Part shown: positions 37,502 to 48,600 of the stretch, in pieces | Layout: the number at the start of each line of letters is the position of its first letter | Position numbering within the stretch: position 1 is the first letter of the stretch | NCBI RefSeq assembly: GCF_028389875.1 | Contig: NC_084663.1 | Span: forward strand, 121,915,801 to 121,979,800 | Length of the DNA stretch: 64,000 bases | Direction of reading: 5' to 3' | From: Rhea pennata | Lineage: Eukaryota; Chordata; Aves; Rheiformes; Rheidae | The notes under the pieces: generated by a model | Seen by the model: the letters and a program-made list of their open reading frames with translations, nothing else | The model's database searches: none | Told to the model about the DNA's origin: nothing | Translations under genes and position numbers: made by a program

Positions 37502-37981
37502 TTCTCACTTCTCTGAATTTCAAACTCTATCTTCAGGCTTCCTTTGAAATTGGAGACTGGAAGGGGCTTTGTGCAAATCCAATCATGCGGTATTATGACG
37601 CCAAAATTCTACCCTGCTGATCTGTTCAGCTCTCTTGGCTTCAGGAGTGTCACCAGAGACACCATTCAAGACAGAATATGGCCCTGATAAACTAAAATAT
37701 AATAAAATGCAAATATTTCCCTGATATTTGCAGTAAGATCTCAATCTTCCATTTTCCCCCTTACCTCTCAGGATGACCACGGCTACATCTCCCGTGAATT
37801 CCACCGCCGGTACCGCCTGCCCTCCAATGTGGACCAGTCTGCCATCACCTGCTCTCTCTCCAGTGACGGCATGCTGACCTTCTCTGGCCCCAAGGTCCAG
37901 GCCAACATGGACCCCAGCCACAGCGAGAGACCCATCCCTGTGTCTCGGGAGGAGAAGCCCACCTCTGCGCCTTCTTCTTAG
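35438..37981 (+). CDS. CRYAA: CRYAA, alpha-A crystallin (complete, three coding exons, 173 aa)
   Basis: CRYAA is the small heat-shock protein of the eye lens. It forms large oligomers with alpha-B crystallin and keeps other lens proteins soluble. The coding sequence joins 35438-35626, 36652-36774 and 37772-37981 (63 + 41 + 69 codons and stop TAG), exactly the usual vertebrate exon layout. The start ATG has a good context (A at -3, G at +4). No ATG precedes it in frame, although the frame is open upstream to a GTG near 35354. The N-terminal domain is residues 1-62, the alpha-crystallin domain about 62-147, and the C-terminal extension has the I-P-V motif at 159-161 and ends TSAPSS. Arginines 12, 21, 49, 54 and 116, sites of human cataract mutations, are all intact. 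Position 142 is serine instead of the mammalian cysteine. The sequence is close to chicken CRYAA but not identical. Confidence 0.98.
35627..36651 (+). other. CRYAA intron 1
   Basis: The intron is 1025 nt, from gtaagg to ttaatttcag. Rodents and some other mammals carry an optional insert exon in this intron. No comparable exon with good splice sites and a matching phase was recognised here. Confidence 0.85.
36652..36774 (+). CDS. CRYAA: CRYAA exon 2 (residues 64-104)
   Basis: The exon is 123 nt, phase 0 at both ends, acceptor atttcag and donor gtaagt. It encodes the first half of the alpha-crystallin domain, including the known chaperone-active stretch at about residues 70-88 ([19 protein letters not shown]). 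It also carries His79, His97 and His100, which have been linked to zinc binding in the family. Confidence 0.97.
36775..37771 (+). other. CRYAA intron 2, containing an (AC)19 microsatellite
   Basis: The intron is 997 nt, from gtaagt to ctctcag. Apart from the dinucleotide repeat it holds an A15 tract near 36857 and nothing coding. Confidence 0.85.
37461..37498 (+). repeat. (AC)19 microsatellite
   Basis: A perfect 38-bp dinucleotide repeat in CRYAA intron 2, about 270 bp before exon 3. It is likely length-polymorphic and able to adopt Z-DNA. Confidence 0.97.
37772..37981 (+). CDS. CRYAA: CRYAA exon 3 coding part (residues 105-173)
   Basis: The exon begins [20 protein letters not shown], the second half of the alpha-crystallin domain with Arg116 at the dimer interface. 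It ends with the flexible extension carrying I159-P160-V161 and TSAPSS before TAG. Ser122, Cys131 and His154 are present. It is more GC-rich than the surrounding introns, in line with a highly expressed gene. Confidence 0.97.
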
Positions 37982-38812
37982 GCTGAACCTGCTGCTGAAG
38001 TACGCAGGCTACCACGATCTGCAGGCCTCATTCCCAGAGCCGTTGTGTAGATATCAGTGAATATCTAGAGTTTTTTTTTCTGTTTCATTTTTTTTTCTTG
38101 GATGGAATGAGGGGCTGGGTGAGCAGCTGGTGGACTTTGAAGCTTAAACCTGCAAGTTGTGCTGTTGGGATGGCATGGATCATGTGTGCTGCCACACTGA
38201 TGTACTTGCTGAGAGGGTCTTCGTCCGGTGCTGTAGTCTGTAACAACCATCACATGAGAGGGGGTGCATAAATAACACTGACTCCTGGTGCACCAAATCT
38301 TGATGTGAGGCTTGAGCAGGGGAAAAGCCCTGCAGACCTGCTCTATCCCATACAGTTAGAGTTAAACTGATAACTGTAAAAAAGCAACACAGCCAAACCA
38401 AGCCCCACCCCTGAGATACTGTGTACGTGCAATGAATGTATCACGAGTTCCTTACAACTGCAGGACAAGTATCAAGGTGTTATGTTCAAGGGTTGCAACA
38501 TATATTTTTTTCAGCAAAGTGTTTAAGTGTATCTGTTCACACCATTACCCTGTCATTTCCCTTAGGGACAACTGATGCAAGGACAAGCACGTCTTTCCAA
38601 TGTCTTAGTAGGCCCTTTGGGGAGAGAGAGGGGCTCATCAGTGTGCAGAGGCTTCAAATCCCTACCAAGCCCTCCCCAGCTTGTGCATAACACACCATCT
38701 TTCTTACTCTTGCTGTAATTCTAATGTAGCTCCATCTGTTCTACTGGTATCTGGCATTCCACCTGAGAACTCAGTCAGCGGCAGTCAATAAAAAGGTATA
38801 GGAAACATGCAA
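37982..38812 (+). other. CRYAA: CRYAA 3' UTR
   Basis: About 830 nt from the stop codon to the predicted cleavage site, roughly 20 nt after the AATAAA signal. It includes T-rich tracts at about 38070-38098. No other feature is recognised. Confidence 0.75.
38787..38792 (+). terminator. CRYAA: CRYAA polyadenylation signal AATAAA
   Basis: A canonical AATAAA, followed about 30 nt later by a G/T-rich element (gattttggggttttatttat) suited to the downstream cleavage signal. No earlier canonical hexamer was noticed in the 3' UTR. Confidence 0.8.
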
Positions 38813-41446
38813 TTGGATTTTGGGGTTTTATTTATTCCTTTCCAAAGTTTCTGAAGTTGAAAGGTTAGTATGGTGCCTTTCACTACTTGCAGGATGCAAT
38901 TTCCAAATACTGGAAGTATATTTTGCAATGATGATGCACCATTTCCTTTATGTTCCTGCTTTTCCTCATGCAAACAAAACAACCCCTCCTTCCCCCCCCC
39001 GCCCCCCGGAAAAAATCAACTCACTCCATTTTTTTACTTCTACTGTGTCAGTAAAGATGGCAATACAGATCTCACTTCTATAATACAGTGTGAAGGATTT
39101 CATTCTAAGTGAATGGTTAAAACTGTTTGATGGAAGGGCATAGATTATAACTCTTCCTACAGCTGCAGTGCATGAAATCCATGGCTGCATATATGCTTAA
39201 GGTTTCAGCACTCCTGTTTGACTCAAATGACATTTCAAAGAGATGGTGATGAGGGATGTTCTGGGAAAGCATAGAATCAGTATCTTGATAATCCCATAGG
39301 TAAATCAGCATGGAGAGAGGAAGGTACAGCTGTAAAAAGGTGCTTGCTCTGTCAGGGGAAATGGCCCACCATCTTCTGCCCCTTTGCTGCTGGTTATCTC
39401 TGAAAAAGAGCAAATATTCTCTCTTTTTCTCCCACCTTTGTCATGACATGATGACTATGTTTAAATATTAATGAGAGCCACAAACACACATATTCTGGGC
39501 CTATTTAAAATGGTGCTTTCTTCAGTCATACCTAGGCCAAAACCCAAGGAGGGCTGAGACTCAGGAGAGAGAACATCAGCTCTTACTCTGAGAAAGTGAG
39601 TTTGCCCCAAAGCTCAGCCCCATCTTGTGCCTGAGCTTCCCCTGAGGCTGAGGGAGTGTTACAGGTCTAAGGGCTTTGCACCCTGGCACTGCACCTCACA
39701 CCAGGGGTGCCTGAAGCCTGATTTGGGGGGCTTCTGGGCAGGTGCCAGTCCTACACTGATGCTGGTCAGGCAACCAGGACTATACAGTGTCCAGAGCCTA
39801 ACGGAGATGGCCCGCAGGGACAGAGGGAAGGAGACACAGAGGGAGGGGAAGCAAAGGAGATGGGGCAAAGTCACAACAGGACGGAAGAGCTGGAGGAGCA
39901 GGCGTTAGTGGGAAAGGAGTGTGTGTGAGCAGAGATATTATTGTCTGGTAATTAGAAAGCAAGGATTCCCCGTGGATTCTATTACTATTTTAAACCTATT
40001 TTCACAATGATTAATTATTGGGCAATTCTAAAGCTTTCTACCAAAAACGTACAGTCTGTTGAATTTGCATCTCCGGGGGAAATGCATGAATGAACATGTT
40101 TGGGGAAAGAGCCATTTTGTAACAGGAAGGAGCTGTCACTGCAGTGCTGGGAGCTGTGGAGGCAGGGAGAGGCCATTTTAGCAAAGCCTGCTTCTTTCTG
40201 CTTTGCCGGAGGTTGAAGGCCTCCAGCCCTTCGCCCTCTGAGGCATTCTCCCTGCCAGTGCCCCAGCGCCTCCCCTCTACGCACTGACAGATTTCTTCTT
40301 CCAAACGTGAGCTCAGCAAAGCCGAGAGAAAAAACATCTAAACACTGAGCCCCTGCTCAAATCGCTCAATAATGTAAAAATAGGGAAATGTATTTTAAGC
40401 TTGATACACTACAGAAATTGCATTTGTGCAAACACGTTACCTGCAGGCGTCTGAGCAGTGTGCAGTGTCCCATGAAATGACATTTGAAGCACTTAGCCTA
40501 ATTTTTCTGTCCAGCAGGCAGAAGATGAAAGTCTCAAAGATACGAAGCGACCACAGGTTTGGGGCAAACCAGCAGCCTTGCAGAGGTGGGAGCAAGCCCG
40601 GCAGTGACTCCCGGGAGAAACCTGGCTCTTGACTGTTTTGCTGCTCTGCTAATGGCTTATTTTAAAGCCCTTTCCAATCCATTAGCTAATTAAAACCATC
40701 ACTGGCTGCTCCAAGCCCCTGTCCGAGGACACGACAGGTGGCTGGCAGAGGCAGTGTTTCATCAGACCCAACTGCAGGGCAGAAGGAAGCATCACCAAAA
40801 GCTGCCCCAACTGTCCCCATCCCTGGATCAGGGACACGTGGGAGCAGGAAAGCTGGACGGCAGCTCGGGGCACCTGGCACAACACCATGGGGCTGCCACC
40901 TCTGGCAGAGACGTGGTCCTGAAGGTTCATCCTCCTGCCAGGTCTCAGGAGAGCCCATTTGCTCTGCGTGGCTGGTGGGGCACCTCGCTCCCACAGTGGG
41001 AAGCAGCAGTGCACGTGCCCCAGCTCCCCATGGGCTGTGGGGTGTACCCGGCCGGCCCTCTGTGGGTGCAGAGGGGAAGGCAGAGCCAATTGCTGAAGCC
41101 TGGGTGACCTCTGGCAAAACTACACCAGGCACAAAGTCAGTGGTGGGCAAATGTCCTGGTCCTGCCTGCCTGCCACCTCCTCCCATGCTTACCACATCCT
41201 GCTCTCCTGGTGAGGCCATTCTCCGGTGCCTGAGCATTAAAAGTAATGCCCCTGTGCTTACTAGTTCCAAGTGAATCACTCAAAACATTTCAGACTTCTC
41301 ACATCAACTGACATGATTCAGTCTCAGTGACCTGGAAGCGGAGTTTTGCATCACCTGTCTTCCCATCTCCCCTATTATTTATAAACGGGGAGCTGTGGGG
41401 CAAGCAGGTTAATTATGTCCACGGTTGCACACATAATGGCAAAGCA
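38813..41446. other. Non-coding region 3' of CRYAA
   Basis: No gene is recognised. It contains AT-rich blocks with homeodomain-type words at 39935-40090 and 40640-40700. The longer open frames at 40.7-41.3 kb on both strands overlap each other and show no domain or familiar sequence. Confidence 0.55.
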
Positions 41447-41493
41447 AAGAAATGCCTCAGACAAGAAATGCCTCGACAAGAAATGCCTCAGAC
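41447..41493 (+). repeat. Three tandem 15-16-bp units
   Basis: The unit aagaaatgcctcagac occurs at 41447-41462, as a 15-bp form lacking one A at 41463-41477, and again at 41478-41493. Confidence 0.9.
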
Positions 41494-44400
41494 ATGGGAT
41501 ATCTCTTCTGATCATGCCATTACAGGATATTCTTTTTCCTATTCTGTGCACTTGGTGCTATAAAGATTATTGCTTCCCTTCATTGGGATTAATGCTCTTT
41601 TAAAAAGGGGAACTGAAGGTACCACTGGTGACTCAGGGTGACTTCTCATCCTTATTGCACTGCATTTTTATCACCTGTTAACTGTTCCCACTCAGAATCT
41701 TAACGAAAGCAGACATGGCTTTGGCTTCCCCTCCAGAGAAATTGCTAAAGCATTAACTCAAGGGTCCTGAGGGGGACCAGTCACGCAAAGTCCAGGCATC
41801 CAACTAGGGGGTACATCTCCATCCAGGCAATTCCTCCTTTTCCGGCAGGTCTCAGTGATGCCGCGGCAGTGATGATATGATGCTGAGAGCAGCGGCTGCT
41901 CCTGGTGCTGTGCCTCATCCCTCATGCATGAAACTGCTTGGTCCAAGTATATTGCCTCGGCTGAGATTTCTTTTTCTCTGCAAAAAAGGCGGTGGCCCAC
42001 ATAGGAGCAATGCATTGGCAGGGCCTGACCTGCAGCCCACTGGTTGAGAAGCTCACGCTGAGTGTCAGGGCTCTCCGTTTGCCTTCTCTTTCATTGGGGA
42101 TAAGGGGGACCCCTCGGCTTCTGCATCAGCTCCCCTGCTGTTGTAGGTGCTGCCCCTCCTTCCCAGGAGCCAGGCTGGGGACCGGCTGTGCAAAGTCCTC
42201 CTGAACGTCTGTTTGCATTTGCAGTGGCCCTGATTACGCAGGTGATGATCCTTTTTGCCTCCTCCCTATCCTTTCCGGGAGATTGTGTGCAGAATTTGTG
42301 CAGCCCTCTGGGTGCATACCCTGGCAGTTTGGACTTCTGTCCTACTGTTCCTGGCAGAAGGACAGCCCTGGAGAAAGCAAGCAAGCCTGCTGGCGAGGCC
42401 ACATCTCCCACAGGGTGGCAGCCTTTCCTGTGCTCTGGCAGATGAAACGCAGTGGCTAAAAGGCCTTCCTTCACCCCTCACGGTCCCTACTCTCCCTCAG
42501 GGAGCTTGAAAATTAGGGTGCAAGGCTAGATGATGAATGGATGCAATGAGGATTGCATGGAAAACTGTGACTCTGGCACATCTTGATTTCTGATTGAGTT
42601 GCAAATTAGATAACATTGCTTGAAGATCAGGAGGGAACAGTCTGATTTTTTTTTCCCTCTCATTTTTCTTTAAAGAGAAAGCAAACTCTGGTACATAAAA
42701 CCATCATCAACTCCATCTCCTCAGCATTGTCATCAAGATTTGATCTCTGCAGCGCAAATCTCTACTTTTTGAGCTTAAAAAGCAGTAACTACATTCATTG
42801 GCAGCAGCAAAGGGCTTCAGAAACACCCAAAAAGCCCTGTAACCTCTTGAAAGTGTAAGAGTGACACGCTGGGCACACCAAGGCATACCTGTCCCATTTT
42901 ACTGCTATGGCAATCACATAGGTTTGGAAGACAGAGTCAGAGAGACCACAATGACGTGGGCTTTGTCCCCGACACCTGACTTTGTCCCTCTGGGGCAATC
43001 TCTTGTCAGGACTGGTTTGGAAAATTACCAGCTCCCGTGAGAAGAGGTGATAGCTCCTGAGTCCCTGGATTCCCAGCTCCTGCTGCATCTCTGTGGCTTT
43101 TCCCAGGGGGAATTCTGTATTTAGTTTGCACATAGCCACATGCAGCCTGACTAGAGCATGGGGGCAATTCTATCATCGCCTGGGTTAATTTTAGTGGAAA
43201 AATGTGGGTGTAGGCCACCACAAAACTCTTTGTGGCTTATCTTAGAGTGTAGCGTAAGTGGGGCAAGAAATGAAACCTCAACTGGAGAGGTTGAGGCAAG
43301 ATGATAATAGAGTGGTGTAACTTGACCAAAGCTCAAGAGATTAGTCTGGGCTCCTTACCTCCAAGGCCACCTTCCAGCTGTATTGCAAAGGTCTACTACT
43401 AATCATGAGGGTCATGGACTCTTCAGATAATGCTCTTTTAGAGAAGTGCTGGGTCACCATGGCATAGAGGCATTGCTCCACCTCAGAAGAGGTGCTGGTA
43501 GATGGACATGGTGTCAGGACTGCCAGCCTGGTCCAAGAAACCCCAGGCTGGCACTACCGATAGCCCTGTGGCTGTTCGTGATGTTCAGCCTGGTTTGACC
43601 TTTCAAAGCCCACATCTGCCCAGACTGGTGTGAGGACAGGGGCACCAGCAAGCACTGCCACTGGAGCCTGGCACAGTTGCTGTGTCAGGGCAAGCCTGTA
43701 GGTGGGTGACAGAGGCCTCTGGTATGCCCCAGAGGGTTATGCTGCCAAGAGATAAGGTGGGGAGGGAGCACAACCCACCAACTCCGGGCTGTGGGAACAG
43801 TCAAGTGCCACCACCTGCCTACAACTCTCACATCTGAAGGGGACCTGGCAGTGACACTGTCACCTCTGATGTGCTGTGGAGCACATAGCTATACGAGATA
43901 CATTTACTGGCCAGGCGGACACAGTAGATGATGGGGGCTTTTAGTACAGGAGCTCTCTGAGAGAGGGACACCAGCCAGCAGTGCTTCCTGCTGTGCCCAT
44001 TCCCTACTTGCAGATCCCAGTGGTGCAAAGAGCTAATCTAGCCAAACCACAGTGGCAGTAATCAGGAGGCCAAAAGGCTACTGGCCAGTATGTGGCAATG
44101 TGATTTTCTGGGGTCGAGGGAGAGAAATAGCTCCCCTGGGGTGCAGACAGCAGCTATCCTGCAAGTCCTTGGGTACCAGCGTGGCGACTTCCCTCCTTAA
44201 AGTACTCATTACTTCTGGAGAGCGCTGCTTTATCTTACTGGTGTTATTTTAGGATGATTACTAGGTCTGTGCAACAGTGCAGAGCTGGGGAGGCCGCATC
44301 TAGTCTGGGTGCAGCATGTGACCTCTGGAGGGGCTTGTGTGTAGGACATGTGCCATAGCCTGGGGACAGGCTGGCATGTCCAGGTGGAAGGACCCACCCA

Positions 44401-45515
44401 GCTGGCAGCTGGGTCTCTGGTGGCAAAGGGCATTTCCATGCTTTGTTTGCAGCATGAACACTTCCTAGTTGGTCAATCTTTTCGTTAGCCTTCTATCAAG
44501 GGAAACGGCGTGCAGCATACGTGAGTCTCTGATCTGTCCTTAAGGATGTCACTCTAGCAGGGTTATAGACAAGAAGCAAAGTCCAAACACACGTGTATTG
44601 CAGTATACACAAAACTTTACATAGCTCAAATAATACCTGCTCAAACACAATTTTATTTCCTTGAGGCCTTAAATCCAGCTATGCTCAGAGATGATGTCTC
44701 ACAGGACTGTTATATGTTCATGTATCTCCCACTGAAAAGAAAAAGGCAAATGAAACAAGCAATGGGTTCTAAATCTGTAAAATCAGTTGCAAGAGCCTGT
44801 GGCTTTTTTTTTTCTGGCTATCTGTCCCCTGTTTGACCTGGAGGCAAACAAAATTCAGGTATCGGAACAAAACCATGTTTGTGCTCTTTCGACGAAGTGC
44901 GCAGGCTTCGTATCCCAGTCGTGAACTGGCGGTCAGCTGAATGGATGCTTTCCTTTCCCTGCTGTCATGTAACAGCACGGCTGCTGTTGTGCGAGTTCAG
45001 AGAAGGGTGCAGGCACCTCACCCCAGCGCTGCTTCTGCAGCTCCGGGTGCCCTTGTGCCCAGGAGCGAGGTTTGCCAAGAGGTGGCAGCAGCCCCATGTC
45101 TTTGGGATTTAATGGACCTTCCGTGCTTTGAAGGAAACACCAAACTGAAAGGTCACTTGTTATTTTTCTGAGCATCTCCCGTATGCTCCTCCAGAGAGGG
45201 CTTCCCCCCCGCCCCGGAGTAATTATTTCAGTTTTTCTTTTTCCTTTCTCCTTTGACAGTGTGTTCAAAGGGAAGCTGAGTAGCAGCATTGTCCGTGCTG
45301 TCTCATTTTTCCACCCACTCAGAGTGATGTCAGCCCCTCGCCACAGGACTTAATGCACTGCTGTCTGCCCTCCAAACTGCTAATTGCAACTCTGCTCTTT
45401 CGCTGGAAAAGTCTCTTAAAGTCAAAGCCTCCCTCCCACCTTTGAAAACCCTTTTCCTCCCCACTGTGCCAAGCGCTGCGACCCGTGGTGTGTGCGCCGA
45501 GCCCCGTGTGGGCCT
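41494..45515. other. Intergenic, no gene recognised
   Basis: Mixed, moderately GC-rich sequence with many short unsupported open frames. A local CpG cluster at 44890-44940 (six CpGs in about 50 bp) and a TAAT-containing stretch at 45220-45410 stand out. Confidence 0.5.
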
Positions 45516-45620
45516 GCTGTGCCGAGTCGTGCTGAGCCAAGCTGTGCCGCACCAAGCCATGACATGCCGAGCTGAGCCAAGCCAAGCTGAACCAGACTGA
45601 GCTGAGCCGTGCTGTGCCAG
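45516..45620. repeat. Degenerate GC-rich minisatellite, about 10-bp unit
   Basis: About ten imperfect copies of a decamer close to GCTGAGCCAA or GCTGTGCCGA are arranged nearly head to tail. It resembles the short GC-rich minisatellites common in bird genomes. A minus-strand open frame of 218 codons crosses it and is not considered a gene. Confidence 0.8.
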
Positions 45621-48600
45621 TGTGATACCCAGAGCCTGGAGGATGGGGAGAGCAGGTCAACCTGTCACTGAGCCAGCGGCTTGGGGAGCCAAGGGGGGGA
45701 AACCCCCACCAAACTGCTGCTTCCTCCTTAGCCAAGAAAAGGGAAGTTTCACAGCCCCGCACAGCCGTGTCCATGTGGAGGGCTCTGGCCAAAGGGACTG
45801 CTTTCGGTCCCTGCTTGTCCCCCATCTCAGGCCTCTCAGGACTCCCGACCGACCAGGGTCCGCAGGGTCTCCACATGCCTACAGCTGAGCTGCGTTTGGC
45901 TCTGTGGATGTCTATATTAAGATAACTCACGAGGTGTCCAACAGCAGAGCTTGGAGGTGAGCTATAAAGGCTCACTCAAGAAGCCTGCTTAATAGTTCTC
46001 AGTGCTGACTAAGGAAGGTCTGGATTTTAATTTCCTGCTTATTTGCACTTAAGCAGAGGTATTTGGGCTGTCAAGCCTTGTCTCCACTGGTGTTGTTGGA
46101 GGGCTCCTTCAGCATTTTAGAGGATGTGTGCGTTGAGCTCTCTCGCACTGTAAACAAAACATGCCAAATCCTTCTCAAAAATGCTGATCTTCCAAAGAGT
46201 TCATTAAGAGTTGGACCTTCCTTCTCTGATAATTTATGAAATACTTCCAAATGGTCCATAAAATAGTAATGTGGAATGCTTGACTTGTGCTTCAATGGGC
46301 CATAAGAGTAAAAAAAGCTGTATATAGCTATGTTTCAATACCTGGATATGTCATTATTTCACTTGTGAGATTCAAGACTGCAGAACATATGAGTCTGTCT
46401 GTGTGACTGAAACCAGGAATCGTGACAGGTTCACTCTGCTCTATAGCATTTTGGTTTAACAGAATGATTTCTGCTTCTCATTGATTTTGAACATGTCAGT
46501 CAAAAGTCTCACCTGAACTTGATGCAAAATGAATACCTTGTCACATTTTGGGCCACAATTAGACATAGAGAAAATGGAACAATGAACTTAGTTGTCAGTA
46601 GCAGAGTGACTCAGTGGAGTCAATGAAAAGATTTTGTAAAGAAAAGCAGTTGCTTAAGATTTTTTGCTGGGCAGTAGTTTCTCTAGCAGTACATCGCAGA
46701 GGTGACTTCTAAGCATCCTTGGCTGACTTTTCTCCTTGAGGCTCAGGCAACGTCCTGTTATTTTAACTTACTAGGAATGGGAGCATAGAGTAAGAGAGAC
46801 ATGAACTGGAATGCAGGTCAGCAGCAAAGACCCCAGCAAGAAATGGGTGAACCAATGAATTTAGCTATATCTTCCTAGGAAAAAGCAGCATACCCAGACT
46901 CTGGGAGCAGACAGATAATTTTGATACAATGTCTCCAGCTAAAGTAATAAGCACAGATCAACTCCCTTATGGTTCAGTAACACAAACTTCAAAACAAAGC
47001 AAAACAAAACCCAGAGGCTATGTACATTTTCATCTGGTTCCCCTCTTGATAAGATAAAATGCAGGAATTAATCTAGCATTTGTAATACTTGCAAATGCTC
47101 TCCAATAGAGTATAGCAGAAATCAGCATGTGATCATTTTGCAGCTGGACTGAACTGCCCTTCCTCCTTGGAGCTGATGCTCAGGGTACACCAGTGGCAGG
47201 AGTTTAACTGTAATTTAAGCTTCACATTCAAATTCATGCCTGGCAAATTGCAGAAGGTAGCCTGCCTCTGTGACTTGCACATTTAGACTGTTAATCAAGC
47301 AGCTGAAAATTCATTAATTTATCTAAATAATTAAACAAAAAATCCAAACAGTAAGACAACAGACTCTAATTGACAACATTTCACCTGTAATTTTGAAGTG
47401 AGACAAAGAGCATGAATGGAAGGAAAAAGTGTTTCCATAGTAGCTGTGGTTTCGTTTGCACAAGGCGCTCATTGACAGCTATTACAGGAAGGGTTTTGTG
47501 TGCACAGATACTTTAGGAAGAGGGAGTCAGTTTGGTGTCATTAGCTGCTAGTTGAAAACTTTCTCCCTGTGTTCCTCCGTGTGACCCTGGCAGAGCTCAG
47601 GAGACAGAAGAGCCACTCAGTGCAAGTGTGCACTGCCAAATGAAGTTGCTCAATAAATCAGATGTAAACCCACATTTCTGAAGCATGTGAGGTGAAGTGC
47701 TTTCTTCACCTTGGAAAGAAACCAGGCGTCGAGGGTCTAGCAGGTTTTGCTGTAGCTGCAATGTCTCAGGACTTAGCCAGGTCAAAGGTTTGCAGCCAGA
47801 GGTATTATCTTTCGCCTGTGTCTGCTGCCATAGATGGAAAAATGAGACAAGCTTTAGGGCACTGAAGCCATTCTGCAAGTCACGGAGGGCTTTGAGAAGC
47901 AAGCCTTGACTGTGGTTGTTGCAGCTGGCTAGACATTGCCCCCTTCCCCCTGCCTGCCTCGACCCTCCGCCAAGGGCGCTGCTCTAGCAGAGCTGGCAAA
48001 TGCCACTGCCAAATCCAAAGTTTTAGTGCAAATCAGCCTCTCGGGAGGCCTAAAGCGAGATGCTGGCCTAGGAGAGGAGGGAGCAGAGAAACATTTTGCC
48101 TTCTGCCAGCTCTGTTCTGGGGCTGCAACCTTTCTTCTCCAGGCCCCTGCAAAGAGGGCAGGATGGAGCGCTAGAGGACCAGCAGTGGCAAGATGTGACA
48201 GAATAGATCTGCCAAGAAGTTCCTGTGCAATATCTATTGTGTAAGACTTCCATGGGTTCACAGATGCTGTCAGCATTCAAGTAACATAAAATGTCTGCCA
48301 GAAGATGGAGACCATGCAATAGCAGCAAAAATCTAGTTTAATCTCCAGCTCTTTTCTCTGATAGATCTTAAGGAAAAGGAAGATGAAAGCCTGGAGAATG
48401 TGGAGGGGAATAAAGACTAGTATGACACAGTTAAATGGCAATACTTTTTCTTACAAGGCTAGCAAGAAAATAAAGCATAAAACATTTCTACAAAAAGTGC
48501 TCTGTAGATGAAGAAAACGCCAGTGCTGGAGAGAAAACTCTTCTTACATACAGGTTGCTTGAAGCCTAGAAGCACTGGGGACAAAAAAAAGCAGGAAGCA

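Noticed and set aside
40686..41279. Overlapping open frames of 197, 178, 135 and 117 codons on both strands
   Set aside because: Mutually overlapping frames in GC-rich DNA with no familiar sequence. They are best explained by a lack of stop codons in GC-rich sequence.
45319..45975. 218-codon minus-strand open frame
   Set aside because: It runs through the decamer minisatellite, which creates repetitive peptide, and has no domain or splice support.
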